A stretch of 64,000 bases of DNA from CBFHMJ01 sp965656875. GTDB taxonomy: Bacteria > Pseudomonadota > Gammaproteobacteria > Enterobacterales > Alteromonadaceae. Location of the stretch: positions 132,017-196,016 of the forward strand of contig CBFHMJ010000033.1 in the NCBI GenBank assembly GCA_965656875.1, read 5' to 3'. The notes below the pieces were generated by a model that was not told where the DNA came from, did no database searches, and saw only the letters and a program-made list of their open reading frames with translations. Both the position numbers and the translations under genes were made by a program. Within the stretch, counting starts at the first letter, position 1; each line of letters opens with the position of its first letter. Of this stretch, positions 17,745 to 27,254 are shown in pieces.

Positions 17745-20015
17745 ATGAGAATAACTAACGGTTCTATGGTCACGATAGCGATATCGTTATTCCTGATGTT
17801 TACGAGCTTTGCCTGGGCTAACGACGGTTATGTTGGTGCTAAGGCTTGCGCATCCTGTCACCAGGAACAGTTTAAACGGTGGCAAGGTTCCCATCATGAT
17901 ATGGCAATGCGTCATGCGAATGTGGAAAGTGTGTCAGGAAACTTTGATGATCAAACGGTGGTATTTAAAGGGGAAAAATATCGGTTTTTTCGTCGGGATG
18001 GCGGTTACTGGGTCAATATAAAAGATGCTGATGGCAAGTTTCAGGATTATGAGATTCGCTATACCTTTGGCATTGAACCGCTGCAACAGTATATGACTGA
18101 GTTTCCAGACGGTCGCATTCAGTTAATTCCATTTGCCTGGGATGCCAGGCCGGAAGCAGCTGGTGGGCAGCGTTGGTTTCATCTGTACCCGGACTTTACG
18201 GATAACACTGATGCGTTCTTCTGGACGAATACGGGCCAGAATTGGAACACCATGTGTGCTGATTGCCATTCGACTAATATCAACAAGGGATATGATTCAA
18301 CGACTGACCGCTACAACACCACATGGAGTGAAATCAATGTTGCTTGTGAGGCTTGTCACGGCCCGGGGCAAAAGCACCTTGAATGGGCTGGCGGCTCGGA
18401 ACAAGCTGGCGATAAAAGGGGGTTTGACCGGGTACTTAAAAAAGCAGTCGATGAATGGATTTTACCGATAGATGGCGGAACATTTCAGCCAGCTCAAATC
18501 AATGATTCCCAGCAAGTATTGGTATGTGCGCAATGTCACAGCCGACATACACAAATCAGTGACGCAGATCCTTTATCGACCAATGAACTGGGCGACCGGT
18601 ACTTGCTGAATCTGATCGAATCTCGTCTGTATCGTGCTGATGGGCAGGTGTACGACGAAAATTATGTCTACGGATCATTTTTACAATCGAAAATGGCGGC
18701 CCGTGGTGTGGTGTGTAGTAATTGTCACGATCCACATAGCGCCAGACTAACCGTGCCAAAAGAACAAGTGTGTTTGCAATGTCATCAGTCAGACCGCTAT
18801 AACACGCCAGATCATCATAAGCATCCAGTTACCAGTGCCGGGGCGCAATGCGTGAATTGCCACATGCCGGAAACGACCTACATGCAAATTGACGCACGAC
18901 GGGACCATCGCTGGCATACTCCCAATCCTGAACTGGAACAGCACATTAATTCCACTGAAGTATGCAGTGGCTGCCACGCTAATCAGTCACAAGACTGGAT
19001 CATCGATAAAAAACAACAATGGTTTGGTCAAAGTACGCTCGACGATCATGGTTTTGCCCCAATTTTTTACGCGTCAGATGTAGGTTACAGGAATCTGGGT
19101 GAGCAACTGTCTCATATTGCTCAGAACTATCAGTACAGCAATATTATTCGGGCATCTGCACTGATGCGGCTGGAAAATCATGCTGGAACAAATGCGTTGA
19201 TCGCTATCGCTCGTTCAGTCAGACATGAAGACAGCAACGTTCGCCGTGGCGCGGTGTATGGCGCAAGAGGATTACCGCCAGAGCAACAGTGGGAGACAAT
19301 CGCCAGTTTGCTAAAGGATAAGGTATTGGCGGTTCGTATAGAGGCTGCTGGATTGTTAGTCAGGCAGTGGTCAGGGTTAACGCCTGAACAACGAGATTTA
19401 TTATTACCTGCACTCGACGACTATAAAACTGTGCAACATTTTAATGCTGATCGCGCCGCTTCGCATGTCAATCTCGGTAATGTGGCGTTGTATCAGGGTA
19501 AACCAGATATTGCAGAAAAGGCATTTTTGCAGGGTATTAAGGTGGAGCCTTATTTTGCTGCCAGCTATTTAAATCTTGCAGAACTGTATCGTCGCCAGCA
19601 ACAAGCTGAAAAAAACCGTGCTGTGTTACAGGCGGGTTTGGTAGCTCAACCGGATGATGGTGATATCCCGTTTGTTCTCGGTCTGGCCTGGATCAGAACA
19701 AAAGCGACGAAAAAGGCGATTCCGTTATTAAAACGGGCGACCGTGTTAGCGCCGAATAATGGTTACTATAAATATGTTTATGCGATTGCTATTGAAAAAG
19801 ACTCCCCACTTTCTGCCATGAATGCGATGAAAGCGGCCTGGCAGGTAGAGAAAGATCCCCGCTATTACTACAGCTTGTGTGAAATGACGTTAAAGCATCA
19901 AATCACAGCCGCAACTCAGTGTTTAAAAGCGCTGAAGCCGCTTATCCCGCCTGATGATTTCAATCAGCTGCTAAAAAAGTATTCATTCAATTCCGCTAAG
20001 CTCAGATCGAGGTAA
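17745..20015 (+). CDS. Multiheme cytochrome c with HEAT/TPR C-terminal region
   Basis: A 756-residue exported protein with a signal peptide (about 1-25, ending FAWA). It has eight CxxCH haem sites: CASCH, CADCH, CEACH, CAQCH, CSNCH, CLQCH, CVNCH and CSGCH, all within about the first 410 residues. The second half has HEAT-like helices (about 440-540) and TPR-like repeats (about 570-740). The haem domain should sit in the periplasm as an electron carrier or oxidoreductase; the repeats suggest a protein partner. It follows the BatD gene by 9 bp and precedes the SUMF1-like gene by 4 bp. The MoxR/Bat complex may assist its maturation, which is inference. Nitrite-reductase-like activity cannot be claimed from the sequence. 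Confidence 0.92.
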   Translation: MRITNGSMVTIAISLFLMFTSFAWANDGYVGAKACASCHQEQFKRWQGSHHDMAMRHANVESVSGNFDDQTVVFKGEKYRFFRRDGGYWVNIKDADGKFQDYEIRYTFGIEPLQQYMTEFPDGRIQLIPFAWDARPEAAGGQRWFHLYPDFTDNTDAFFWTNTGQNWNTMCADCHSTNINKGYDSTTDRYNTTWSEINVACEACHGPGQKHLEWAGGSEQAGDKRGFDRVLKKAVDEWILPIDGGTFQPAQINDSQQVLVCAQCHSRHTQISDADPLSTNELGDRYLLNLIESRLYRADGQVYDENYVYGSFLQSKMAARGVVCSNCHDPHSARLTVPKEQVCLQCHQSDRYNTPDHHKHPVTSAGAQCVNCHMPETTYMQIDARRDHRWHTPNPELEQHINSTEVCSGCHANQSQDWIIDKKQQWFGQSTLDDHGFAPIFYASDVGYRNLGEQLSHIAQNYQYSNIIRASALMRLENHAGTNALIAIARSVRHEDSNVRRGAVYGARGLPPEQQWETIASLLKDKVLAVRIEAAGLLVRQWSGLTPEQRDLLLPALDDYKTVQHFNADRAASHVNLGNVALYQGKPDIAEKAFLQGIKVEPYFAASYLNLAELYRRQQQAEKNRAVLQAGLVAQPDDGDIPFVLGLAWIRTKATKKAIPLLKRATVLAPNNGYYKYVYAIAIEKDSPLSAMNAMKAAWQVEKDPRYYYSLCEMTLKHQITAATQCLKALKPLIPPDDFNQLLKKYSFNSAKLRSR

Positions 20016-20019
20016 TGGT

Positions 20020-20826
20020 ATGACAAGACGATTGCTTAAATTCACAGTGACCGCAGGACTTTTAACGGCCAGTGTTCTGCCATCGTTCAGTGTGGCTGAG
20101 AAGAGCAGAACTCCGACATATTCCGAAGTAATCACTGGCCTGATCAACAGCATGATTAAAGTAGAAGGTGGTGAATTCGCGATGGGTTCTGTACTGGAGA
20201 GTGCCTTGCCACGGGAATTACCAGTGCATCGGGTAACACTCAATAGTTTTTATATTCAGCAAACAGAAGTCACTCAGGCGCAGTTTCAAGCGGTGATGGG
20301 GTGGAATCTCAGCTATTTTCCCTGTGCGGATTGCCCGGTTAATAATCTGAGCTGGACCGAAATGGCTGCGTATATTGCAAAACTGAATACATTAACCGGG
20401 TTGGAGTTCCGTTTTCTGACTGAGGCCGAATGGGAATATGCAGCCCGAGGTGGTCGTAATCAGTCTGATTATCGTTATAGCGGCGGCAATGTGATCGATG
20501 CAGTGGCGTGGTATGCGGGTAACGCAGGTCGGAAAATTCATCCGGTTGCACAGAAAAAGGCAAATGAACTGGGCCTGTATGACATGACGGGAAATGTCTG
20601 GGAGTTTGTACTGGATGACATGAGTTTACAGGCCTATCGCCATACATCAGGACACAATCCGATTTATCGGGCAGGGCGAACCAGTGGAAAAACACTGAAA
20701 GTATTGCGGGGTAGTGGTTATGAATTTTCAGCAAAGGAATCTGATGTATTTAAGCGAGACGGCGCAACGAGTAATGTGAGATTGCCAGACGTTGGATTCC
20801 GACTGGCAATGGACGCGGAAGAATAA
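20020..20826 (+). CDS. SUMF1/formylglycine-generating-enzyme-like protein, exported
   Basis: A 268-residue protein with an N-terminal signal peptide (about 1-27). The FGE-sulfatase fold starts at VEGGEFAMGS and includes FYIQQTEVTQAQF, LTEAEWEYAARGG, YDMTGNVWEFV and VGFRLAMD. True formylglycine-generating enzymes carry a pair of active-site cysteines near the C-terminal end. Here that region (VFKRDGATSN) has none; the only nearby pair is CADC around residue 106, in the wrong part of the fold. It is therefore probably a non-enzymatic or differently acting SUMF1-domain protein rather than the activator of the adjacent sulfatase. It is the last gene of the operon and converges on the outer-membrane protein with 7 bp between. 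Confidence 0.85.
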   Translation: MTRRLLKFTVTAGLLTASVLPSFSVAEKSRTPTYSEVITGLINSMIKVEGGEFAMGSVLESALPRELPVHRVTLNSFYIQQTEVTQAQFQAVMGWNLSYFPCADCPVNNLSWTEMAAYIAKLNTLTGLEFRFLTEAEWEYAARGGRNQSDYRYSGGNVIDAVAWYAGNAGRKIHPVAQKKANELGLYDMTGNVWEFVLDDMSLQAYRHTSGHNPIYRAGRTSGKTLKVLRGSGYEFSAKESDVFKRDGATSNVRLPDVGFRLAMDAEE

Positions 20827-20833
20827 TAACGAC

Positions 20834-21583
20834 TCAGAATTGATACGTGTAGGCGACGGCGGGTCCATGCGTGGCTGTATCATAGCTAAAATAACCGGGC
20901 ATATTCTGCGCATTCTCTTCGTAATCAACCCAGACGGATTTGTATTTCAGTGTAAGCGTACTTTGTTCTGTGAGTTGATATAAAACACCCACTTCGATAT
21001 TTGACGTAAAATCAGCATCGCCCATACCAATATCGCTCCGTAGCATATAACTCCAGTTATCGTTTATGGGAGCAATCCAGCGTAAGCCTATAAAAAAATC
21101 AACCCAGTCAACATCTCTGTTTAATCGGGTGGTGATTCGTTCATTGGCGGTGGTCAGATCCAGACTAATATCGTTATCCCACCAGCGCAGCCCGAGCAAA
21201 TATTCCAGTGAAGCATCGCCTTTTTGTTGAAAGTAAATCAATTCCGCCTGTAAGACTGCCTGCCTGACTTTGGCATTGACTATACCGCCTCGGGGCGCAG
21301 CTATGTCATCGCGTAAGTCCATGAAAGAGTAATCGAGTGAACCGCCCCATCCAGAGGTGTGTATCGCTTTAAAATTGAGCATGCCACCCAGATGTAAATT
21401 CTCTAAAATCGTGTCGAAATCTACTTCTAAATCGCCAGCGTTGACCCGCCCAATCGACGCATCACCTTCTATGGTGACCATGTGCGCATAAGGTTCGATG
21501 TAAAAGGTCCAGTCATCGGCTTGTACGTTGGTTATTGTGAGGAACAAGATGGCTATCAATGCGTGTTTGGTTAAATGTTTCAT
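20834..21583 (-). CDS. Outer-membrane beta-barrel protein
   Basis: A 249-residue protein with a signal peptide (about 1-22, ending VQA). Alternating amphipathic strands run through the mature part, and it ends in aromatic residues (AVAYTYQF), the signature of an outer-membrane barrel recognised by the BAM machinery. No specific family motif was recognised. Strand content suggests eight to twelve strands. It is convergent with the SUMF1-like gene, and the 700-bp AT-rich gap upstream separates it from the acquired-looking flavoenzyme operon. Confidence 0.8.
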   Translation of the reverse strand: MKHLTKHALIAILFLTITNVQADDWTFYIEPYAHMVTIEGDASIGRVNAGDLEVDFDTILENLHLGGMLNFKAIHTSGWGGSLDYSFMDLRDDIAAPRGGIVNAKVRQAVLQAELIYFQQKGDASLEYLLGLRWWDNDISLDLTTANERITTRLNRDVDWVDFFIGLRWIAPINDNWSYMLRSDIGMGDADFTSNIEVGVLYQLTEQSTLTLKYKSVWVDYEENAQNMPGYFSYDTATHGPAVAYTYQF

Positions 21584-22282
21584 AATCCCTTCTTAGTATC
21601 GATAAATGTAATACCGGGCAGAAATGACAACCTGAACATTCCGTGAGTGTTTAAGGGCGTTAACGATTACCCTTGAGGGGTTAACTTCAGTTAATTTACT
21701 TATCTAAAAGATAGACGGTTTACCTGACATGACAAGTGAGACTTGAGTGTTGATTGTTAAGCTTGGTTAATTTGGGTGATTCAAGTCAAATAAGCGTGTT
21801 AAATGTAATTTTTGTTTATTGTTTAATGGTCAAATTCGCAGCTAGTTCTTCACACGTTTTTACAATGCTTGTCTGCTTTTTTCTAAGCATACTAATTGCG
21901 CTGGATTCAGCTGGTTTAGGCGTTTTTATTTATATTCTCTAAAAGTATAGAGACTTACTGTAGCCAAATTTAATGCTTTGAACTGATATATGTTCATTGA
22001 TGTTTTATTAGTGAATCAGAAGAAAATTTATATTCTAACTTGGAATATCGTTACTTTAATTTCCAACATTTGAAAAAGTCATCAATAAACTAAATATTAA
22101 CATGTGAAATCATTAAATAAACATTAATGAAGTGTTTAATTTAAAGATAAATTAACGTTTGACCCTATAGCTAACTATTGACCCTATAGTTTTTATATTC
22201 GTTTTCTATTAAGTACTGTTGGCATCATAAATCAAATATAAGCAGTTTTAGCAAATGAAGTAGACGCATAAGAGAGTTGGAT
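21584..22282. other. AT-rich intergenic region before the flavoenzyme operon
   Basis: About 700 bp with no convincing gene. Only short frames without ribosome-binding sites are present, including a hydrophobic 62-codon one at 21754-21942. Base composition is clearly more AT-rich than to the left. It must hold the promoter of the downstream operon; the tandem repeat at 22159-22189 is the only distinct element seen. It may mark the left junction of an acquired segment. Confidence 0.5.
22159..22189 (+). repeat. Tandem TTGACCCTATAG direct repeat
   Basis: The 12-mer TTGACCCTATAG occurs twice, at 22159-22170 and 22178-22189, a period of 19 bp or roughly two helical turns. It ends 93 bp before the start of the flavin oxidase gene. 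TTGACC resembles a -35 element, but no -10 hexamer at 16-18 bp spacing is evident for either copy. A regulator binding site is therefore the more likely reading. Confidence 0.5.
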
Positions 22283-23620
22283 ATGACTAATAATTATAAT
22301 TTATCTAAATTTCAGGGAGATATTTACTGGAAAGGAAGCAATGAATATAAAAACTCGTTAAAAATTTGGAATTCAGACATTGAAGCAAGTCCGCTGGTAG
22401 TTTTCAGACCTGTCTGTGAAAGTGATATTCAAGCGGTTCTGGAGCTTGCTCACAATGAAGGAAAACATATAACCGTTAAAAATGGTGGTCATGGTGCAAG
22501 TGGTGCTTCATTAAATGATGAAGGATTTGTCATTGATTTAGGATTATACAAAGGTTTTGACCTGGATATTCAAAACCGAAGTATCAGGGTTAAGTCTGGA
22601 GTATTGAATTATGAAGTAGCAAGGTTTTTAGCTCCTACAAGCAAATTTTTCCCTATCGGAACATGTCCGGAAGTAGGGATATCTGGACTTACTTTGGGAG
22701 GTGGAATCGGCTTTTTAACTAAGAAACATGGTTTAACGTGTGACAATGTACTTGATTTTTCATTAATAGATGGTCGAGGTAATCGACTAAAAGCCAGTAA
22801 GGATGAAAATCCTGATTTATTTAAAGCTCTTAAAGGTGCCGGGCATTGCAATTTTGGAATAGTAACAGATATTAATTTTCGCCTTCATGATATTCCCCAA
22901 TATGTTTATGGCGGGGAGATAGCATTTGATATGGAATATGGTCAAAAGGTTATGAACCATTACTTTGAATTAATGGACGATTGTGATGATGATTTGTATT
23001 TGTATTGTTCTATGAACAATGACGTTAATGATAAATTGAGTATTCAAATATATGGTTTATATCTGGGTAACGAGAGTCTGGGAAAACAAATATTTGATGA
23101 TATAAAAAACTGGGCACCATTCTATTCTGATACATCAGGAAAAACTTCATATCACGAGATGCAAGGTAGTTATGCTGAGCATGTCCCTGAATTCCCTTAT
23201 TTAAAGTGGAAAAGCGGCTTCTTAAAAAATGTAGATATTAGTGGTTTTGGTGAAGCTGTAATTGAACAATATCTAAAACGACCGAATGAGCACTGCCGTT
23301 GTCATTTTGATCCATTGGGGGGTGAGGTTAGCAGAATTGCTTCTTCTTCCAGTGCGATACCGTTTAGAGATTCCCCATTCATATTTAGTATCCTGGCCAT
23401 TTGGTATGACAAGCAAGAAAGAGAAGCTTGTCGAGAATGGGCTAAAACCATGCATAGTTCTTTAAGCAACTTTTTTGCTGGTACTGGTCACGCAAATTAT
23501 GACGACAAAGATTTGAAATCCAGAGCCGATAGTTATTACTCAACTTATAAAAAAGAGCTGCTTGCAATTAAAGACCGCTTTGACCCTCACCATTTACTTA
23601 AAGGAGCTTTAAATGATTAG
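22283..23620 (+). CDS. BBE-type FAD-dependent oxidase, probably bicovalent flavin
   Basis: A 445-residue cytoplasmic flavoenzyme of the PCMH/berberine-bridge-enzyme family. The FAD domain (about 35-215) has NGGHGASG with His70 and GTCPEVGISGLTLGGG with Cys128. In this family that His and Cys hold FAD through two covalent bonds, giving a high-potential oxidase. The C-terminal BBE segment ends IKDRFDPHHLLKG. No signal peptide is present. The ATG at 22283 has AGAGAG six bases upstream; an in-frame TTG at 22277 is less likely. It overlaps the ATP-grasp gene by 8 bp and opens an AT-rich four-gene operon. Relatives oxidise sugars, alkaloids or peptide-derived natural products. The substrate here is unknown. 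Confidence 0.88.
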   Translation: MTNNYNLSKFQGDIYWKGSNEYKNSLKIWNSDIEASPLVVFRPVCESDIQAVLELAHNEGKHITVKNGGHGASGASLNDEGFVIDLGLYKGFDLDIQNRSIRVKSGVLNYEVARFLAPTSKFFPIGTCPEVGISGLTLGGGIGFLTKKHGLTCDNVLDFSLIDGRGNRLKASKDENPDLFKALKGAGHCNFGIVTDINFRLHDIPQYVYGGEIAFDMEYGQKVMNHYFELMDDCDDDLYLYCSMNNDVNDKLSIQIYGLYLGNESLGKQIFDDIKNWAPFYSDTSGKTSYHEMQGSYAEHVPEFPYLKWKSGFLKNVDISGFGEAVIEQYLKRPNEHCRCHFDPLGGEVSRIASSSSAIPFRDSPFIFSILAIWYDKQEREACREWAKTMHSSLSNFFAGTGHANYDDKDLKSRADSYYSTYKKELLAIKDRFDPHHLLKGALND

Positions 23621-24878
23621 CAGCCTTAATAAAGCCATAATTCTATTAAATCCTCTCGGTGCAAAGTGTGAATTCAGGGAATATGCGAGAGAACAGGGAT
23701 TGACTATTGTTTCAGTCTATTCAATAACGACCACTGATCTAATTGAAAGAATGGGACAGAATATTGATGCACTGACAGCGATGGATGACTATTCAATATT
23801 TTCTGCTGATTTGGTCAAAATTATACAAGACTTGAAAAAAATGTCGTTGCGATTCGAAGCTTTAATTCCTGCACACGAATGTGGTGTAGAATTCGCAGCG
23901 GAACTAGCTAAAAATATGAACCTGGTTCATAACCTACCTGAAGATATGTTGACTGCACGTAATAAGCACTTAATGCGTGAACGTGTTGCGTTGGCAGGAT
24001 TAACATCTCCATCTTTTTCAAAGGTTTCCACTGAATCTGAGATTGATGAATTTCTAAGTAAAAACCCTTATAAAGTGGTAGTTAAAACACCTTTAGGCGG
24101 TGGTACAAGTAATGTTTATGTTTGTGAAACTCGCGAGGAAGTCATAGATGGTTTTGATAAAATTCGACAAACTAAAGATTTGTTTGGGAATTTTTCACCT
24201 TATGCAGTGTTAGAGAACTATCTGGATGGAACAGAAATGATAGTCGATGGTTTCGTTGATAATGGCTATATCACAATTGTGGGCGTTTGGGCTTACGATA
24301 AGATTGATAATCAGCATGCACATAACTTGTATTATAACATTTGGTCTAAAGATATTAACGATCCTGAAAATAACGAAATAGTTGATTATACGAAGAAAGT
24401 GGTAAGGGCGATTGGTATCAATTATGGCATGTTTCACTGTGAATTAAAGTGGCTTGATGGTAAACCAGCAATGATTGAAATTGGTGCCAGATTACCCGGT
24501 TGGGGAATTCCTGAGCTATACCGCAGTGCAACTAATTTTGATCCCTGGCGATGTACCCTTGATGTTTACAGACATGGATCTTTAACAATGCCATTAGACC
24601 TCAAAACGTATAAACATAAAGCGATGGCTCTTTGCCCTGTTGAAGTCCAAGGCAGAATTGAAGAAATCAGGGGAATCGAAGCTATCGTTAAATTACCTTC
24701 GTATGATAGACATATTCTTAAAGTTAAAGTTGGAGATTGGATTTCGCCTACAAGTGAACTCTATGATATCCCTGTAGAGATTTGTTTTGCCCATGAAGAT
24801 CAAGAACAGTTGAAACGCGATGTCGAAATTGCCCATGAAGTATTTGATGTAATTACACAGCAATCAATTGTGCTATGA
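23613..24878 (+). CDS. ATP-grasp ligase
   Basis: A 421-residue ATP-grasp enzyme. The order is an N-terminal Rossmann-like domain (about 1-110), a central ATP-binding part (about 115-200, with KVVVKTPLGGGTSNVYV as the nucleotide loop), and the metal/substrate domain with MFHCELKWL and MIEIGARLPGWGIP (about 270-310). A C-terminal domain resembles the lid region of amino-acid ligases. Such enzymes join a carboxylate to an amine through an acyl-phosphate, as in dipeptide (BacD/L-amino-acid ligase type) synthesis. It starts inside the flavin oxidase gene and stops 10 bp before the next. It is probably the bond-forming step of a small pathway; the substrates are not predictable. Confidence 0.88.
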   Translation: MISSLNKAIILLNPLGAKCEFREYAREQGLTIVSVYSITTTDLIERMGQNIDALTAMDDYSIFSADLVKIIQDLKKMSLRFEALIPAHECGVEFAAELAKNMNLVHNLPEDMLTARNKHLMRERVALAGLTSPSFSKVSTESEIDEFLSKNPYKVVVKTPLGGGTSNVYVCETREEVIDGFDKIRQTKDLFGNFSPYAVLENYLDGTEMIVDGFVDNGYITIVGVWAYDKIDNQHAHNLYYNIWSKDINDPENNEIVDYTKKVVRAIGINYGMFHCELKWLDGKPAMIEIGARLPGWGIPELYRSATNFDPWRCTLDVYRHGSLTMPLDLKTYKHKAMALCPVEVQGRIEEIRGIEAIVKLPSYDRHILKVKVGDWISPTSELYDIPVEICFAHEDQEQLKRDVEIAHEVFDVITQQSIVL

Positions 24879-24888
24879 GGGCTTAAAA

Positions 24889-26355
24889 ATGAATGAATTG
24901 ATCAATACCATAAAAGGGCAGTTAGGCACTGAAATAGTTCAAACTGATGCTTGTGTATTAGCGAGTATTACAAAGTCTATCAGTGAACACCGTCCAAGAG
25001 ACGTCAAAGCAATAATCAAACCGAAAAACATTGAACAAGTTCAATATATAACTCAACTTTGGAACAACGTTGTAGAGCCTCCAGCTATATATCCATTAAG
25101 CACTGGGAAGAATTGGGGGTATGGTTCTAAAAACCCTGTAATAGATGGTTGTGTTTTGATCGATATGTCGGATCTGAAAAAAATACATTATTTAGATTTG
25201 GAGCTTGGCATAGCGGTCATTGAACCCGGTGTTTCACAAGGACAACTTATTGACGCAATTGAAGGTTCTAATTTCAAATTGAATGTTACTAATTCTGCTC
25301 GTCAAACCAGTATTATCGGGAACGCTTTAGAGAGAGGTATTGGTACGTCGAGACATCGAACCGAAGACATTATAGGTTATGAGGTTGTATTAGGTGACGG
25401 AAAATGTATTCAAACTGGTGGTTTGTGGCCAACTACGACGGACCCGGCGTTGGCATTTCATTATACACATGGACTTGGTCCCAATCTTGCGGGACTATTT
25501 GCACAATCGAATTTTGGAATTGTCACTAAGGCTGCAATTTCGTTAATACCAAAAACAGATGTTTGTTCAATTATTAAAAGTACTTTTTCGGCACGAAATT
25601 TGACCGAAGTGTATAGACTAATCCGAAAACTTTACGATCAGAATATAGTAAACACATATTTTAAAATTTATGACATTTCGGCTGCTCAAAATTATGGAAT
25701 GGAAAAATCAATAAATGATGACTTCATTCTATATGGCAGTATTGAGACAAGTTCTTGTTTTTCATTGATATTGGAAACTTATTTGCAGGATTTATTTTCG
25801 GAAAGTCAACTATTCAATAACACGACTATCATTCATGAAAGTGAAAAATCTGAAGATAAAGTACCTTCGGGGGCTGAAGAAATTATACATGAAACATTTC
25901 AAGGTAAGAATAATATAACCCATTACTTGCAAAATCTATTTTCTGTTCAGGATTTTGATGATATTGATACAAAAGGCAATGACGGTTGGCTATTTTTTGT
26001 TCCTATAATTCCAGCGATTCCGACAATTTTAGAGCAATGCATCGATTTATTGAATGAATTTAGAGAAAAATCAGATTACTTGATATCTCTTTCAATAAAG
26101 TGCCCTAGAGACAAATCAATTGATTTAAATATTTCAATTCGTTTTCCTCGAGACGAACCAGATATTACTAAAGCTCATTCATTACAAAACCAATTAATAC
26201 AAGCCTTTAAGAGAATTGGAATACTGAATTATCGCTATGGTATAGAACATAATAATATCCAATTATTTCAGAGCGATAGCTATAGAAGTATATTGAATAG
26301 ATTGAAATCACTTTTTGATCCCAATCATATCATTTCACCGGGCAGATATATCTGA
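24889..26355 (+). CDS. VAO-family FAD-dependent oxidase
   Basis: A 488-residue flavoenzyme related to vanillyl-alcohol oxidase and 4-cresol dehydrogenase. It has YPLSTGKNWGYGSK in the FAD domain (about 75), IEPGVSQGQLIDAI (about 125) and GNALERGIGTS (about 150), all hallmarks of that branch, and a C-terminal cap ending FDPNHIISPGRYI. Relatives oxidise para-substituted phenols or alcohols and often bind FAD covalently through a His; that His is not assignable here. The ATG at 24889 follows GAGGG by 8 bases, which favours it over an in-frame ATG at 24868 inside the previous gene. Two different flavin oxidases flanking one ATP-grasp ligase is unusual and suggests successive oxidations of one scaffold. 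Confidence 0.85.
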   Translation: MNELINTIKGQLGTEIVQTDACVLASITKSISEHRPRDVKAIIKPKNIEQVQYITQLWNNVVEPPAIYPLSTGKNWGYGSKNPVIDGCVLIDMSDLKKIHYLDLELGIAVIEPGVSQGQLIDAIEGSNFKLNVTNSARQTSIIGNALERGIGTSRHRTEDIIGYEVVLGDGKCIQTGGLWPTTTDPALAFHYTHGLGPNLAGLFAQSNFGIVTKAAISLIPKTDVCSIIKSTFSARNLTEVYRLIRKLYDQNIVNTYFKIYDISAAQNYGMEKSINDDFILYGSIETSSCFSLILETYLQDLFSESQLFNNTTIIHESEKSEDKVPSGAEEIIHETFQGKNNITHYLQNLFSVQDFDDIDTKGNDGWLFFVPIIPAIPTILEQCIDLLNEFREKSDYLISLSIKCPRDKSIDLNISIRFPRDEPDITKAHSLQNQLIQAFKRIGILNYRYGIEHNNIQLFQSDSYRSILNRLKSLFDPNHIISPGRYI

Positions 26356-26384
26356 GTTTTAGGTTCTAAAGACAGGTAACTAAT

Positions 26385-27179
26385 ATGACAACAACTAAAA
26401 ATCAAGTTGAAAATGTTTGGAGCCAGGGACGCTATGAAAAAATTGGCTCCAAGTTAATAATAGTGGCAGAAACTCTATGTGAGGAAATGGCTTTAAGAGC
26501 GGGCTCCGAGGTTCTTGATGTGGGCACAGGGCATGGTAATGCTGCGATGGCAGCAGCAAGAAGAGAGTGTAAAGTAAGTGGTATTGATACAGAAATAAAG
26601 TTATTAGATATTGCTAGAAAACGAGCTGAAATTGAAATGTTGGATGTTAAATTCTCCGTATCAAATGCTGAGTGTATGGAATTTACTGATAACAAATTTG
26701 ATTATGTACTATCTACTTTTGGGGTTCAATTTTCAAACAAACCTAACGCTACAGCGCAGGAAATTATTAGGGTTTTAAAGCCTAATGGATTTATAGGATT
26801 TGCTAATTGGATGCTGGAAGGTTTTGCACAACAGTTTGCGGAGATAATCGCTTCTTTTTCAATTAGTAAACCTGCAGTTTCGCCATATCTTTGGGCTGAT
26901 GAAATATATATTCGTGAAATTTTTAATAATAAAATTAAATGGGTTGAGAATTCAAACCAGATATTTTCCTATCGATTTCCAAAAATAGAAGATTGGTTTT
27001 TGTGCTTTGAAAACACTTATGGACCTATAAGAACTCTTTGTCAGCAACTGGATAAAAATCAATACCTTGACCTTAGAGAAAAAATAAATACGGCAGTATC
27101 CAAATTTAATATCGCGAATGATGGTTCACTTGTATTACCGGTTCCTTATAAAAGACAGATTGCAAAAATTCATAAATGA
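26385..27179 (+). CDS. Class I SAM-dependent methyltransferase
   Basis: A 264-residue methyltransferase. Motif I VLDVGTGHGNAA (about 45-56) and the acidic GIDTE that follows bind S-adenosylmethionine; a later LSTFGVQF and IRVLKPNGFIGFANW complete the Rossmann core. It resembles ubiquinone/menaquinone-type and natural-product methyltransferases. The C-terminal cap (about 150-264) looks variable, and no conserved substrate motif is visible. It lies 29 bp after the VAO-type oxidase and is the last gene before a strong terminator, so it probably tailors the product of the same pathway. Confidence 0.85.
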   Translation: MTTTKNQVENVWSQGRYEKIGSKLIIVAETLCEEMALRAGSEVLDVGTGHGNAAMAAARRECKVSGIDTEIKLLDIARKRAEIEMLDVKFSVSNAECMEFTDNKFDYVLSTFGVQFSNKPNATAQEIIRVLKPNGFIGFANWMLEGFAQQFAEIIASFSISKPAVSPYLWADEIYIREIFNNKIKWVENSNQIFSYRFPKIEDWFLCFENTYGPIRTLCQQLDKNQYLDLREKINTAVSKFNIANDGSLVLPVPYKRQIAKIHK

Positions 27180-27254
27180 TAATTTAAGTCAATAGATTGC
27201 TTCTGAAACTAATGCCAGAAGGAACTGAACAATAGATATATCAGTAAGTAATTT

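Noticed and set aside
21754..21942. Hydrophobic 62-codon open frame upstream of the flavoenzyme operon
   Set aside because: No ribosome-binding site, low-complexity AT-rich composition and no recognisable pattern; chance frames of this size are expected in AT-rich DNA.
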